A DNA stretch of 35,214 nt, taken from a virus. A program made the position numbers and the translations under genes. The notes beneath the pieces are model-generated. The model had not been told where the DNA came from. It made no database searches and saw only the letters and a list, made by a program, of their open reading frames with translations. The stretch spans positions 1 through 35,214 of IMG/VR virus record IMGVR_UViG_3300045538_000090. One strand, 5' to 3'. Numbering within the stretch: the first letter of the stretch is position 1; every line of letters begins with the position of its first letter. Of the stretch, positions 29,481-35,214 are shown one piece after another.

Positions 29481-30077
29481 TTAAGATAAAGTTGTTCCTG
29501 TTACTGTGAATGTTCGGCAGGGTATGTATTGAGCTGTACTAGTTTTAGCTTGAAATGAATAGCCTAAGTAATTACCCCAATAAGCAAAACCTGCATTAGC
29601 TTCTATTGTTGAAGAACTCCATAAGTTATCACTTCCAGCTAGATTTAAATTTATTGGTGAATAGTTCAACAAAGGAAATGAACCAGAATTATTTAAGTTT
29701 GTCAATTCATGAATATTAGGCAATCTCCAACCTGTTGTAAATGTACCGATACTTACAGCAGCTGCACCATCAATAGCATTATCCCAAGTCACAAGTGAGC
29801 CATTTCTTGTCCGTCTATATCCTAATACTGTACTACCATCGTATGTACTCCAATCAATCACGATGTTATTAGTGTACGTTGTACCCCCTAATTCGTCTGT
29901 GAATCTATTAGTATTACCGAAAGGATTGTTTGAACCAAGTACAAAGAATGAAGTTGCTCTTCCTTTTTCCAAGTCGCCATCATCTCCCGTTCTGTACGAT
30001 GTAGTCTGCCCCGTCTTTAATAGTGTAGCACCAACGGAAGCAGCAGACCCCCGTACTATATGTCGCATCGTGTACAT
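29481..30077 (-). CDS. DUF1566-type lectin-like tail protein
   Basis: A 198-residue protein with a DUF1566 (Lcl C-terminal) domain. GWRLPNIHELTNLNN (about 112-126), then LWSSSTIEANAGFAYWGNYL (about 147-166), is the family signature. The N-terminus MYTMRHIVRGSAASVGATLL is a short attachment part. Such domains adopt a C-type-lectin-like fold in other proteins, so this may be a binding module at the tail tip. The gene lies among other tail genes, 2 bases after 30080-30349. Confidence 0.75.
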   Translation of the reverse strand: MYTMRHIVRGSAASVGATLLKTGQTTSYRTGDDGDLEKGRATSFFVLGSNNPFGNTNRFTDELGGTTYTNNIVIDWSTYDGSTVLGYRRTRNGSLVTWDNAIDGAAAVSIGTFTTGWRLPNIHELTNLNNSGSFPLLNYSPINLNLAGSDNLWSSSTIEANAGFAYWGNYLGYSFQAKTSTAQYIPCRTFTVTGTTLS

Positions 30078-30079
30078 AC

Positions 30080-30349
30080 TTACAGAATTAAAGCAACCTC
30101 GCCGCTTGTTAAGTCAACGGTAGTAAATTGAGCATCACCTAAAGGTCTAATCAAACATCCCGCAGGAACAGCGTTCGCAGCCGTAGAGATATAATCGTCC
30201 TTGTCGTTAGCATCTGAATCAGTCAACGTATTGAATACCGTATCAGTCAAAGTATAAACACCATCACATTTTCCCGTCCATGCGTCCGTGTCGTTTATTA
30301 CATATGTCCCCTGCATTGCAGCAAGGATAGTTAAAGGTTGTGTTGCCAT
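30080..30349 (-). CDS. Small virion-type protein, unknown function
   Basis: An 89-residue protein starting MATQPLTILAAMQGTYVIND, with TDTVFNTLTDSDANDKDDYI and a C-terminal TVDLTSGEVALIL. The beta-rich, low-charge composition and the position directly after terminase suggest a virion or tail-tip component, for example a decoration or attachment domain for the DUF1566 protein that follows after 3 bases. No family recognised. Confidence 0.55.
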   Translation of the reverse strand: MATQPLTILAAMQGTYVINDTDAWTGKCDGVYTLTDTVFNTLTDSDANDKDDYISTAANAVPAGCLIRPLGDAQFTTVDLTSGEVALIL

Positions 30350-30389
30350 TATGTCTTTATTTTAAACTTGGTCAATGCCTCTTATTTAG

Positions 30390-31547
30390 TTAGAACGCGA
30401 TATACTGATCGTCGGTATAGTACATCTCTTTAATGTAGGTAGTCGCATATCGTATAGCATCCATTGCATCGTCGTATAGTTTGATAGGTTCATCTAAGAT
30501 TGAATCCCCTACCTTCTTCCATTTGTAATTTTCGTATTCACGTTTTAATCGCGGGTCATCCATGCAATAAACACCAAACGTTTTAACGTTATCAATACCT
30601 TTCTTAACTACCTTGTTGGCGTTCGTTACGTTGTACCCCGCGTTTTGCATCTCGGCTATTATCTCAGGACGTGAGTAGTCAGCAAGTATATCAGCGTTCT
30701 TATCTATATCCAACCCGTTCATCTTCTCGATTAACATGGTGGTGGTTAGATAGGATTCATAAATGACTGGTTCGATGTATATATCTTTCTCATGCCAATA
30801 CACCCTAACTAAAGCGGTGGGGTGGTTATAACCAAAGTCAAGCCCGTAGATGTAATTCTGAAAGCGTGGCTCTCTATCCTTAACGAACGTCCAATTATTG
30901 TATATGTTACTCTTGCTTATTGCCCTCTCACCTAAAGCATAGATTTGATATAACGCCTCGTCTGTACGTTTCAAGTCCTCAATCTGTCGTTTGATTGACT
31001 CGGGTAGAAAGGGATTGTCTTTATAGGTAGATTTGATTACTACCTTATCCTCTTGCGGTAATTCATATAACCAGGATGCACTATCCGATGGGTTGTAGTC
31101 AAAGATTAGTTTACCCTCCGTCCTCATGTTCAACTGCTGAAAGTCTTCGAAGTATAATTCATTCGCCTCGTTGCACCAACCTAAATCCCTTTTACGCCCT
31201 CGTATCTTTTGCTCGTCATCCACACTAAAGAACTCCACTATTGATCCGTTAGGGAACTTGTAGATATTCTCACTCATGTTGTGACTTGCCTTATCGTAGA
31301 TTTCCAACTCCTTCATGATTTCTAAGAAGTCACGCATCACCGTAGCCCTCAAAGCGGGGAACGTCTTTCTAACGATACTCACCACCTTGTTAGGGTTCTG
31401 AATACAATAGACGATAATCAACTGACAAAGGCTGTACGTCTTACTTGAACGTGAGCCTCCCTCGTTAACGATGAATCTTGTAGGTGAGTTTAATGCCGTC
31501 CAATTACGTTCAAAGATGTTTGTACTATTTATCTCCAGTACTGCCAA
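30390..31547 (-). CDS. terL: Terminase large subunit
   Basis: A 385-residue packaging motor. FIVNEGGSRSSKTYSLCQLI (about 25-44) holds Walker A (GGSRSSKT). LGWCNEANELYFEDFQ (about 127-142) is Walker B with the catalytic glutamate. YIYGLDFGYNHPTALVRVYW (about 212-231) begins the RNase-H-like nuclease domain, and DNVKTFGVYCMDDPRLKREY and LYDDAMDAIRYATTYIKE complete it. The length is somewhat below the usual 400-550 residues. It overlaps the small subunit gene by 23 bases. Confidence 0.93.
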   Translation of the reverse strand: MAVLEINSTNIFERNWTALNSPTRFIVNEGGSRSSKTYSLCQLIIVYCIQNPNKVVSIVRKTFPALRATVMRDFLEIMKELEIYDKASHNMSENIYKFPNGSIVEFFSVDDEQKIRGRKRDLGWCNEANELYFEDFQQLNMRTEGKLIFDYNPSDSASWLYELPQEDKVVIKSTYKDNPFLPESIKRQIEDLKRTDEALYQIYALGERAISKSNIYNNWTFVKDREPRFQNYIYGLDFGYNHPTALVRVYWHEKDIYIEPVIYESYLTTTMLIEKMNGLDIDKNADILADYSRPEIIAEMQNAGYNVTNANKVVKKGIDNVKTFGVYCMDDPRLKREYENYKWKKVGDSILDEPIKLYDDAMDAIRYATTYIKEMYYTDDQYIAF

Positions 31548-31941
31548 CGATGTTAATTTTGATTTCGTTTAAGTCCCTGCCGTTTGTAGTTACGTCTGTC
31601 TTTTCGGTTAAGCCATTAAGTCGCTGAGTGATTGACGGATTGTATTGCCCTACCATACCACCTTCGATTTGATCGTTACGGATTTCTTTCTTTATACATA
31701 AACAGATAGTACGATATTCGTCGTATGCTCCTTCAGGATTATCGAAATAATGATTGATGGTACTGTGATTCTTAAAGCAATAAACCTCAAACCCCTCCAT
31801 TGTAAGCGGTGGCATATGAAACTCTGACTTTACTCCTGCTGCGGTTGCCTTTTGTATCTCTCTTGGCTTTCTACTATTCTTGTACTCCTCGAATAGTTCA
31901 TATAGCTTTTCGGGTGTTTCTATGTATTTATGCTTTCCCAT
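31525..31941 (-). CDS. terS: Terminase small subunit (DNA-packaging protein)
   Basis: A 138-residue protein starting MGKHKYIETPEKLYELFEEY. KPREIQKATAAGVKSEFHMP, then PLTMEGFEVYCFKNHSTINH (about 53-72) and QYNPSITQRLNGLTEKTDVT (about 99-118), matches the small terminase type (P22 gp3-like) in Bacteroidota phages. It recognises phage DNA and passes it to the large subunit encoded directly downstream. It overlaps the nuclease gene upstream by 14 bases. Confidence 0.85.
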   Translation of the reverse strand: MGKHKYIETPEKLYELFEEYKNSRKPREIQKATAAGVKSEFHMPPLTMEGFEVYCFKNHSTINHYFDNPEGAYDEYRTICLCIKKEIRNDQIEGGMVGQYNPSITQRLNGLTEKTDVTTNGRDLNEIKINIVGSTGDK

Positions 31942-32410
31942 TTTCTTTCATTATTATCGAATCTGAAATATAGAACAAATCCAAAGTGCTTACTAATGTT
32001 ATAACATCTTTTCGTTCATTCCTATTGTATAGTTTGTTTATAGTTGGGTATTTCACCCATTCTTTTGTCGTATATTCTTTTATGTATTCTTGTAGCGTTT
32101 CTTTCTTAACGATTACCCAATACTTTATAGTTTCAAATGCAAAGTAGTCAGCGTTGCCATATAACCAACCAAGGTGACCAGTTATTCCTTTAATCTCAAT
32201 CCAATGTATATTCTCATTCACTGAATCGTCTGATCGTTTAACTTTCTTCAAGCCTTTAACATCTATTTTAACATTACCTATCTTGACATCCCAATGCTCA
32301 ATCATGTCTTGGCTCTTATTTGATAGCGTATACTTTCCAAATAAATCAGCGAACAAGGTTTCTTTTTCCTTACCCTCTTTCAGATATGATTCAAGGTCTT
32401 TAAATCCCAT
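31928..32410 (-). CDS. PD-(D/E)XK-type endonuclease, resolvase-like
   Basis: A 160-residue protein with a restriction-endonuclease-type core. EHWDVKIGNVKIDVKGLKKV (about 38-57) gives D-x(n)-D-V-K, and HWIEIKGITGHLGWLYGNAD (about 69-88) a second E-x-K. YFAFETIKYWVIVKKETLQE is the following beta-alpha element. Such small nucleases resolve branched DNA or cut at packaging sites. It lies directly before the terminase genes, so it may clear branched DNA before packaging. The active-site assignment is from motif spacing alone. Confidence 0.6.
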   Translation of the reverse strand: MGFKDLESYLKEGKEKETLFADLFGKYTLSNKSQDMIEHWDVKIGNVKIDVKGLKKVKRSDDSVNENIHWIEIKGITGHLGWLYGNADYFAFETIKYWVIVKKETLQEYIKEYTTKEWVKYPTINKLYNRNERKDVITLVSTLDLFYISDSIIMKENGKA

Positions 32411-32588
32411 TCCTCGATTGTTTTACTAAGTCTAAGAAATCGTCTTCATTCACTTCCTCTACTCCTAAGAAGGTGTCGTTATCAGTTAGAAACATTAAAT
32501 AGTGGTGTCCTTCTTCTTTGAGTTTACCCTCTACTTTAGAAGCTAACCAACTCATGTCTTTGCCAGTGTCTATAATGTAGTATCTCAT
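32400..32588 (-). CDS. Small acidic protein, unknown function
   Basis: A 62-residue protein starting MRYYIIDTGKDMSWLASKVE, with EGHHYLMFLTDNDTFLGVEE and an acidic end NEDDFLDLVKQSRNGI. It overlaps the nuclease gene by 11 bases and the small membrane gene upstream by 4 bases. No family recognised. Confidence 0.6.
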   Translation of the reverse strand: MRYYIIDTGKDMSWLASKVEGKLKEEGHHYLMFLTDNDTFLGVEEVNEDDFLDLVKQSRNGI

Positions 32589-32728
32589 TCCTTAGTGATT
32601 GTAAATATTAAAAACCCTATTAGGGAAATCCCCCCGAATGTCATAGTGTAGTCAATGTTTCTATTCATTAAAGCTATCGACGTTGCCAATGCTCCAAAGT
32701 AGTAAGTGAAAGCGGTTAGATTTCTCAT
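32585..32728 (-). CDS. Small 47-residue membrane protein
   Basis: The frame starts MRNLTAFTYYFGALATSIAL and ends GGISLIGFLIFTITKE, giving two hydrophobic segments with the short loop MNRNIDYTM. The ATG overlaps the upstream stop and the TGA overlaps the next ATG (both ATGA). Otherwise this would be a 136-base gap in a tightly packed operon. No family recognised. Confidence 0.7.
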   Translation of the reverse strand: MRNLTAFTYYFGALATSIALMNRNIDYTMTFGGISLIGFLIFTITKE

Positions 32729-32988
32729 TTCTTCTTTTTGCGTGGTTTCTTGATTACCTCTTGCATTACTGTTTCGATATCATGCTCTTCGGGGATGTAT
32801 TCCGTCTGAAGTTCGAAATATGGCTCAGGTACTTCGATATCCTCCTCTACATAATAACTTAAATCTGCGTGGTGTCTTACTCTTTCGATTAGTTCGTATG
32901 TGATGTCCTTTACTTTAACGGTCATCGTTCCGCTTCCTACTCTGAAAGATACCTCGCTATTCTCAAATCCGTTCTTCGGTGTTAACAT
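32725..32988 (-). CDS. Small acidic protein with basic tail, unknown function
   Basis: An 87-residue protein starting MLTPKNGFENSEVSFRVGSG, with TMTVKVKDITYELIERVRHH, an acidic middle (VEEDIEVPEPYFELQTEYIP) and a basic tail KKPRKKKK. The basic tail could bind DNA or RNA. It overlaps the sigma-like gene by 26 bases and the membrane gene by 4. No family recognised. Confidence 0.55.
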   Translation of the reverse strand: MLTPKNGFENSEVSFRVGSGTMTVKVKDITYELIERVRHHADLSYYVEEDIEVPEPYFELQTEYIPEEHDIETVMQEVIKKPRKKKK

Positions 32989-33481
32989 ATTCTTTAAATT
33001 TTGTTTTCAAATTCTTAATTAAAAAAAAAGCAGACGTTTCATCAATCTTGAAGTGTTCTGCCATCTCTCGCTTCTTGGTCAGTCCTTTTTTAGTGTAGAC
33101 ATCCCATATAATTTGGTCATAACGATCTAAAGTAGTTTTAAAGTCATCAATCATGTAGTTCACATCCACGCAATCTATTAAATCCTCATACGTTTGAACG
33201 AAGAAAGCCTCATTGATATCCATCTTGTCGATGTTATGCTTGTTCAGATAGTTGTTGGTAACTGATTTCGGCATCCTTAACTCTACATTGATATGCTGGT
33301 ACACCCATTTAGGAACATCCTCCTCTGTCATTTCATCCATTCGGCTTATAACATACAGATAAGAGTTTGCAATTATAGATTCAGCATCTAAGTTTCGACC
33401 ATAACGAACAATCCAAGCGGTTGTAACCTCTCGGAGTTGCTTATAGTTATCCGTGTACCATTGGTCAATCAACGCTTTCAT
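32963..33481 (-). CDS. Sigma-factor-like protein, possible late regulator
   Basis: The ATG at 33481 gives 172 residues; the longer frame to 33544 begins at TTG and overlaps the upstream gene by 80 bases, so it is rejected. AESIIANSYLYVISRMDE then DVPKWVYQHINVELRMPKSV (about 34-70) resembles sigma region 2, with its helix and core-binding pattern. The C-terminal KKGLTKKREMAEHFKIDETS then AFFLIKNLKTKFKEYVNTEE (about 126-165) is a helix-turn-helix like region 4. It is therefore a candidate late sigma factor that would direct RNA polymerase to phage promoters. The match is by pattern only. Confidence 0.55.
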   Translation of the reverse strand: MKALIDQWYTDNYKQLREVTTAWIVRYGRNLDAESIIANSYLYVISRMDEMTEEDVPKWVYQHINVELRMPKSVTNNYLNKHNIDKMDINEAFFVQTYEDLIDCVDVNYMIDDFKTTLDRYDQIIWDVYTKKGLTKKREMAEHFKIDETSAFFLIKNLKTKFKEYVNTEERI

Positions 33482-33668
33482 ACCATTCAATGAATTGCTT
33501 GACGTAGATGTGTCGACGTACTGCGGTACACATACAATATCCAACTGGTGTACTTGGGTTGTACTTGTTGTAAATGTTCTTTGCTTTGACTGCGGTTTTC
33601 TTAACTACCAACCCCTCGGAGAATTGGTCTCTAAGCCTGTCCATTATCTCCCTCTCTTCAGCATCCAT
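33465..33668 (-). CDS. Small protein, unknown function
   Basis: A 67-residue protein starting MDAEEREIMDRLRDQFSEGL, with a basic KKTAVKAKNIYNKYNPSTPV, a GYCMCTAVRRHIY segment and an aromatic end KQFIEWYESVD. The CMC pair is too little for a zinc site. It overlaps both neighbours (25 and 17 bases). No family recognised. Confidence 0.55.
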   Translation of the reverse strand: MDAEEREIMDRLRDQFSEGLVVKKTAVKAKNIYNKYNPSTPVGYCMCTAVRRHIYVKQFIEWYESVD

Positions 33669-33907
33669 AGTTCTTGGATTGTGTTTAGAACGTAAACGAT
33701 AAACGAAGCAATGATAGCGGCTTTAATATCCCATGTCCATATCAACGATGCCCAAAATGTCGAACATTGCCAACAATCAAACACCCCGAAGATATATTCA
33801 AGGTATGTTTTATTCCCCGACTTCATGTAAAGGTAGTTAGCTATCAGCTTAAACGGCTCAAATTCACTCACGAACCAACCTAAAGCAATTAAAAATAAGT
33901 ATTCCAT
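33644..33907 (-). CDS. Membrane protein with a CWQCSTFW motif
   Basis: The ATG at 33907 gives 87 residues; the frame to 33925 would start with TTG and lie inside the promoter. The start MEYLFLIALGWFVSEFEPFK is a membrane segment. FGVFDCWQCSTFWASLIWTW contains a C-x-x-C-x-x-F-W motif like that of small membrane proteins of the DUF1360 type. IKAAIIASFIVYVLNTIQEL is a further helix. Function is unknown; the cysteines may be redox-active or bind metal. Confidence 0.6.
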   Translation of the reverse strand: MEYLFLIALGWFVSEFEPFKLIANYLYMKSGNKTYLEYIFGVFDCWQCSTFWASLIWTWDIKAAIIASFIVYVLNTIQELWMLKRGR

Positions 33908-33922
33908 TTGTTTAATTTTTAA

Positions 33923-33930
33923 CAAATATA
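33923..33930 (-). promoter_or_regulatory. Promoter of the packaging and late operon
   Basis: The minus strand reads TATATTTG, a full TAnnTTTG match, 15 bases before the ATG at 33907, in the short gap after the glycosyltransferase stop at 33939. A TTTG lies upstream at 33948-33945, closer than the usual spacing. It would drive the sigma-like, nuclease and terminase genes. Confidence 0.5.
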
Positions 33931-33938
33931 ACTAAATT

Positions 33939-34580
33939 TTAATACAAACCACTTTTTATTTTAAAAATTTCATTAGCCAACTCAATTTGTCGATGCTCTT
34001 TCCTTACTTCACGCCCGTAAATCGTTTGCTCAAGTGGTATCGGTTGCTGAATTATCCAATCTCCCGCGTGTCCTAAGTGTGTTATATTAATCCCTTGCCT
34101 TGCGGCTTCAAGACTGAATACCAAATCACTCATTAACTTATCTTCTGCTTTCCAAATCTCTGTGGGGTTGAATTTCGATGTGTCCCAAGCTGAAACGCCC
34201 GTTCCTGCAACGTCAATCTGTAAAGTCTGCGGGTAGTTTCTCAAACAAGCGAAGGCTTTATGCCCCTTGTAGTAACTTCTATTCAATCCTTGCAGCTTTC
34301 TACCGTGGAATGTGCAGATAGTTCCGTGTTTTTCTATGCCGTTTAGTAGGGTATCTATGTAATCAGGAGGGTAAATCAAATCGTCATCGGCTGATACCGC
34401 GTATATCGGCTTTTGGTATTTATGTAAGAAGTGAAACTTACCGTTATCCGTTGCGTTATACGGCTCTTTCTCGTTGTCGTATACATGAATGTCATCAACG
34501 TACTTTAAAAGGCTGTCAATCGTTCTTTCTAATGTGTGTTCCCGTCCTTTATGGGTTGCTATTCCTACGATAATACGCAT
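33939..34580 (-). CDS. Glycosyltransferase (GT-A, DDD motif)
   Basis: A 213-residue protein starting MRIIVGIATHKGREHTLERT. AVSADDDLIYPPDYIDTL (about 61-78) holds the D-D-D metal-binding motif of GT-A enzymes. HGRKLQGLNRSYYKGHKAFA lies mid-protein. WKAEDKLMSDLVFSLEAARQ (about 143-162) is a conserved acceptor region with ED. It probably transfers a sugar and works with the FkbM methyltransferase whose end it overlaps by 16 bases. Targets (host surface polysaccharide, tail glycan or DNA) are unknown. Its first 83 bases are identical to window positions 1-83. Confidence 0.8.
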   Translation of the reverse strand: MRIIVGIATHKGREHTLERTIDSLLKYVDDIHVYDNEKEPYNATDNGKFHFLHKYQKPIYAVSADDDLIYPPDYIDTLLNGIEKHGTICTFHGRKLQGLNRSYYKGHKAFACLRNYPQTLQIDVAGTGVSAWDTSKFNPTEIWKAEDKLMSDLVFSLEAARQGINITHLGHAGDWIIQQPIPLEQTIYGREVRKEHRQIELANEIFKIKSGLY

Positions 34581-34596
34581 ATCATATCAAATTTAA
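34498..34596. repeat. 99-bp exact direct repeat, right copy
   Basis: Identical to 1-99. It spans the start of the glycosyltransferase gene at 33939-34580 and the last codons of the FkbM gene at 34565-35116. Upstream of it (34497 and lower) the sequence is unique in this window, because the left copy is cut at position 1. Confidence 0.95.
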
Positions 34597-35116
34597 TCTG
34601 TTGTGTTGTATATCCTACTTCGTGAAGTCGTTCACATAGCCTTATAACCTCTTCTTGGTCGCTTAATGAGTTGTTTTCAAACTGAATAGTCTTTGGTCTT
34701 ATAGTGCAAGTATCTAAAAAGTCATTTAAGATTACGCAGTCATGCCCCTCGGTGTCTATTTTAAGTAGTTCAATGTCTGTTATATCATGCTTGAGTAGTA
34801 AATCTTTTATCCTAACCACCTCAACAGTATTCTTTACAACGTGTTTACTGAATCCCATGCTTAGTATTGTAGGGTGAATGTGATTAACAGAGTTACAACC
34901 CCTCAACCAGTTAGGTAAACCAAGCCCCTCGATTCTTGAAGATGGAATGTAATAGATATCTATCTCGCCATTGTAATTACTCACCGCCACATTCTCTTTT
35001 AGGCACTTCGGTAATCTATCGTAATACTCTTTTATAGGCTCAACGAATAAACCTATCTTATTTCCCGCCTCAGTTCTAAAGTCGGACGTTCCTATCTCTA
35101 CTATTTCTACTTTCAT
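34565..35116 (-). CDS. FkbM-family methyltransferase, right copy (b)
   Basis: A 183-residue protein, the same length as the copy at 68-619. The first 46 residues are nearly identical, as are the segments ELLKIDTEGHD (residues 117-127) and VILNDFLDTCTI and the end FDMICVLS. In between, the residues at 47-107 and 148-172 differ strongly (for example NYNGEIDIYYIPSSRIEGLG against NNEGSVDIYYIPSEKIKSLG), so the gene is a mosaic of its partner. The FkbM fold and probable sugar methylation role are the same. It directly follows the glycosyltransferase fragment at 35113-35214 with a 4-base overlap and no HNH gene. Confidence 0.8.
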   Translation of the reverse strand: MKVEIVEIGTSDFRTEAGNKIGLFVEPIKEYYDRLPKCLKENVAVSNYNGEIDIYYIPSSRIEGLGLPNWLRGCNSVNHIHPTILSMGFSKHVVKNTVEVVRIKDLLLKHDITDIELLKIDTEGHDCVILNDFLDTCTIRPKTIQFENNSLSDQEEVIRLCERLHEVGYTTQQIKFDMICVLS

Positions 35117-35214
35117 TTGCTTATTAATGGGTTTGTCTTTCTTTCTTCTCCGTGCATAACGCTTTCATGGTCACCGTGAAACGCAAGAGACTTGTGGGGC
35201 ATATACATTTTAAC
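35113..35214 (-). CDS. Glycosyltransferase 3' fragment, right copy
   Basis: The last 33 residues of a gene whose 5' part lies outside the window: VKMYMPHKSLAFHGDHESVM then HGEERKTNPLISK. It matches the end of the complete gene at 1108-1749 (VKMYMPHKSLAIHGDHPSVM then HHNERLSNPLISKH). The TGA stop overlaps the ATG of the FkbM gene (ATGA). This shows the original, uninterrupted order of the two genes. Confidence 0.85.
   Translation of the reverse strand, partial: VKMYMPHKSLAFHGDHESVMHGEERKTNPLISK

Noticed and set aside
32963-33544. The longer reading frame to 33544 for the sigma-like gene
   Set aside because: It starts with TTG and overlaps the upstream gene by 80 bases. The ATG at 33481 overlaps by 17 bases, similar to other genes here.
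1-35214. Integrase, excisionase, CI-type repressor or tRNA genes that would show a temperate phage
   Set aside because: None found. The HTH protein at 10395-10769 lacks repressor features. Genes outside the window or in the missing part of the duplicated cassette cannot be excluded.

Overview
This window reads as an almost complete genome of a tailed, long-tailed (siphovirus-like) phage of the phylum Bacteroidota, probably of a flavobacterium-like host. The evidence is the gene set (both terminase subunits, portal, prohead protease with scaffold, capsid, tail tube, tape measure, tail-tip and fibre proteins, lysis genes, replication and recombination genes), an AT-rich sequence, start sites with little Shine-Dalgarno signal, and Bacteroidota-type -7 promoter elements (TAnnTTTG). 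No integrase, tRNA, rRNA or CRISPR array was seen. Nearly all genes lie on the minus strand, so transcription runs from high to low coordinates. Only 21956-23204 is on the plus strand.

Layout in the direction of transcription (right to left): 35214-33939, a surface-modification cassette (glycosyltransferase, FkbM methyltransferase, second glycosyltransferase); 33907-31928, small genes, a sigma-factor-like protein and a PD-(D/E)XK nuclease; 31941-30390, terminase; 30349-23193, tail-tip and fibre genes; 23204-21956, a plus-strand pair of related genes, possibly tail chaperones; 21874-15235, protease/scaffold, capsid, tail tube, portal, connector and tape measure; 15238-13372, tail completion, holin candidates, GH108 endolysin and a unimolecular spanin; 13236-12457, a DnaQ-like exonuclease; 12191-10056, small early genes and a helix-turn-helix protein; 10042-8515, an ERF/exonuclease/SSB-like recombination set; 8478-4726, an IbrA/IbrB pair, a replication organizer with a possible internal origin, and a RecA-fold helicase; 4649-2559, small genes, a cytosine methyltransferase and a NinG protein; 2562-1742, very small and membrane genes; 1749-1, a second copy of the surface-modification cassette.

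Three things stand out. First, the surface-modification cassette occurs at both window ends. The first 99 bases are identical to 34498-34596, beyond which the two copies are mosaic. Comparing them shows that an HNH homing-endonuclease gene (627-1103) is inserted between two cassette genes in one copy and absent from the other. The repeat may be a true duplication or two population variants joined in assembly. Second, several gene ends carry folded sites that resemble integron attC sites (4035-4086, 4676-4731, 13301-13352), and hairpins sharing an 11-base loop (consensus WCGTTTYAATG) on unlike stems recur at three sites. Third, the replication-organizer gene contains four 10-bp direct repeats next to four AT-rich hexamers, the layout of an iteron origin inside an initiator gene.

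The morphogenesis order is also unusual: portal and connector lie downstream of the capsid and tail tube genes, and tail-tip genes lie between terminase and capsid. There is no gene-free stretch above 300 bases. The longest, 12192-12456, holds a terminator, a possible small RNA and operator-like palindromes.
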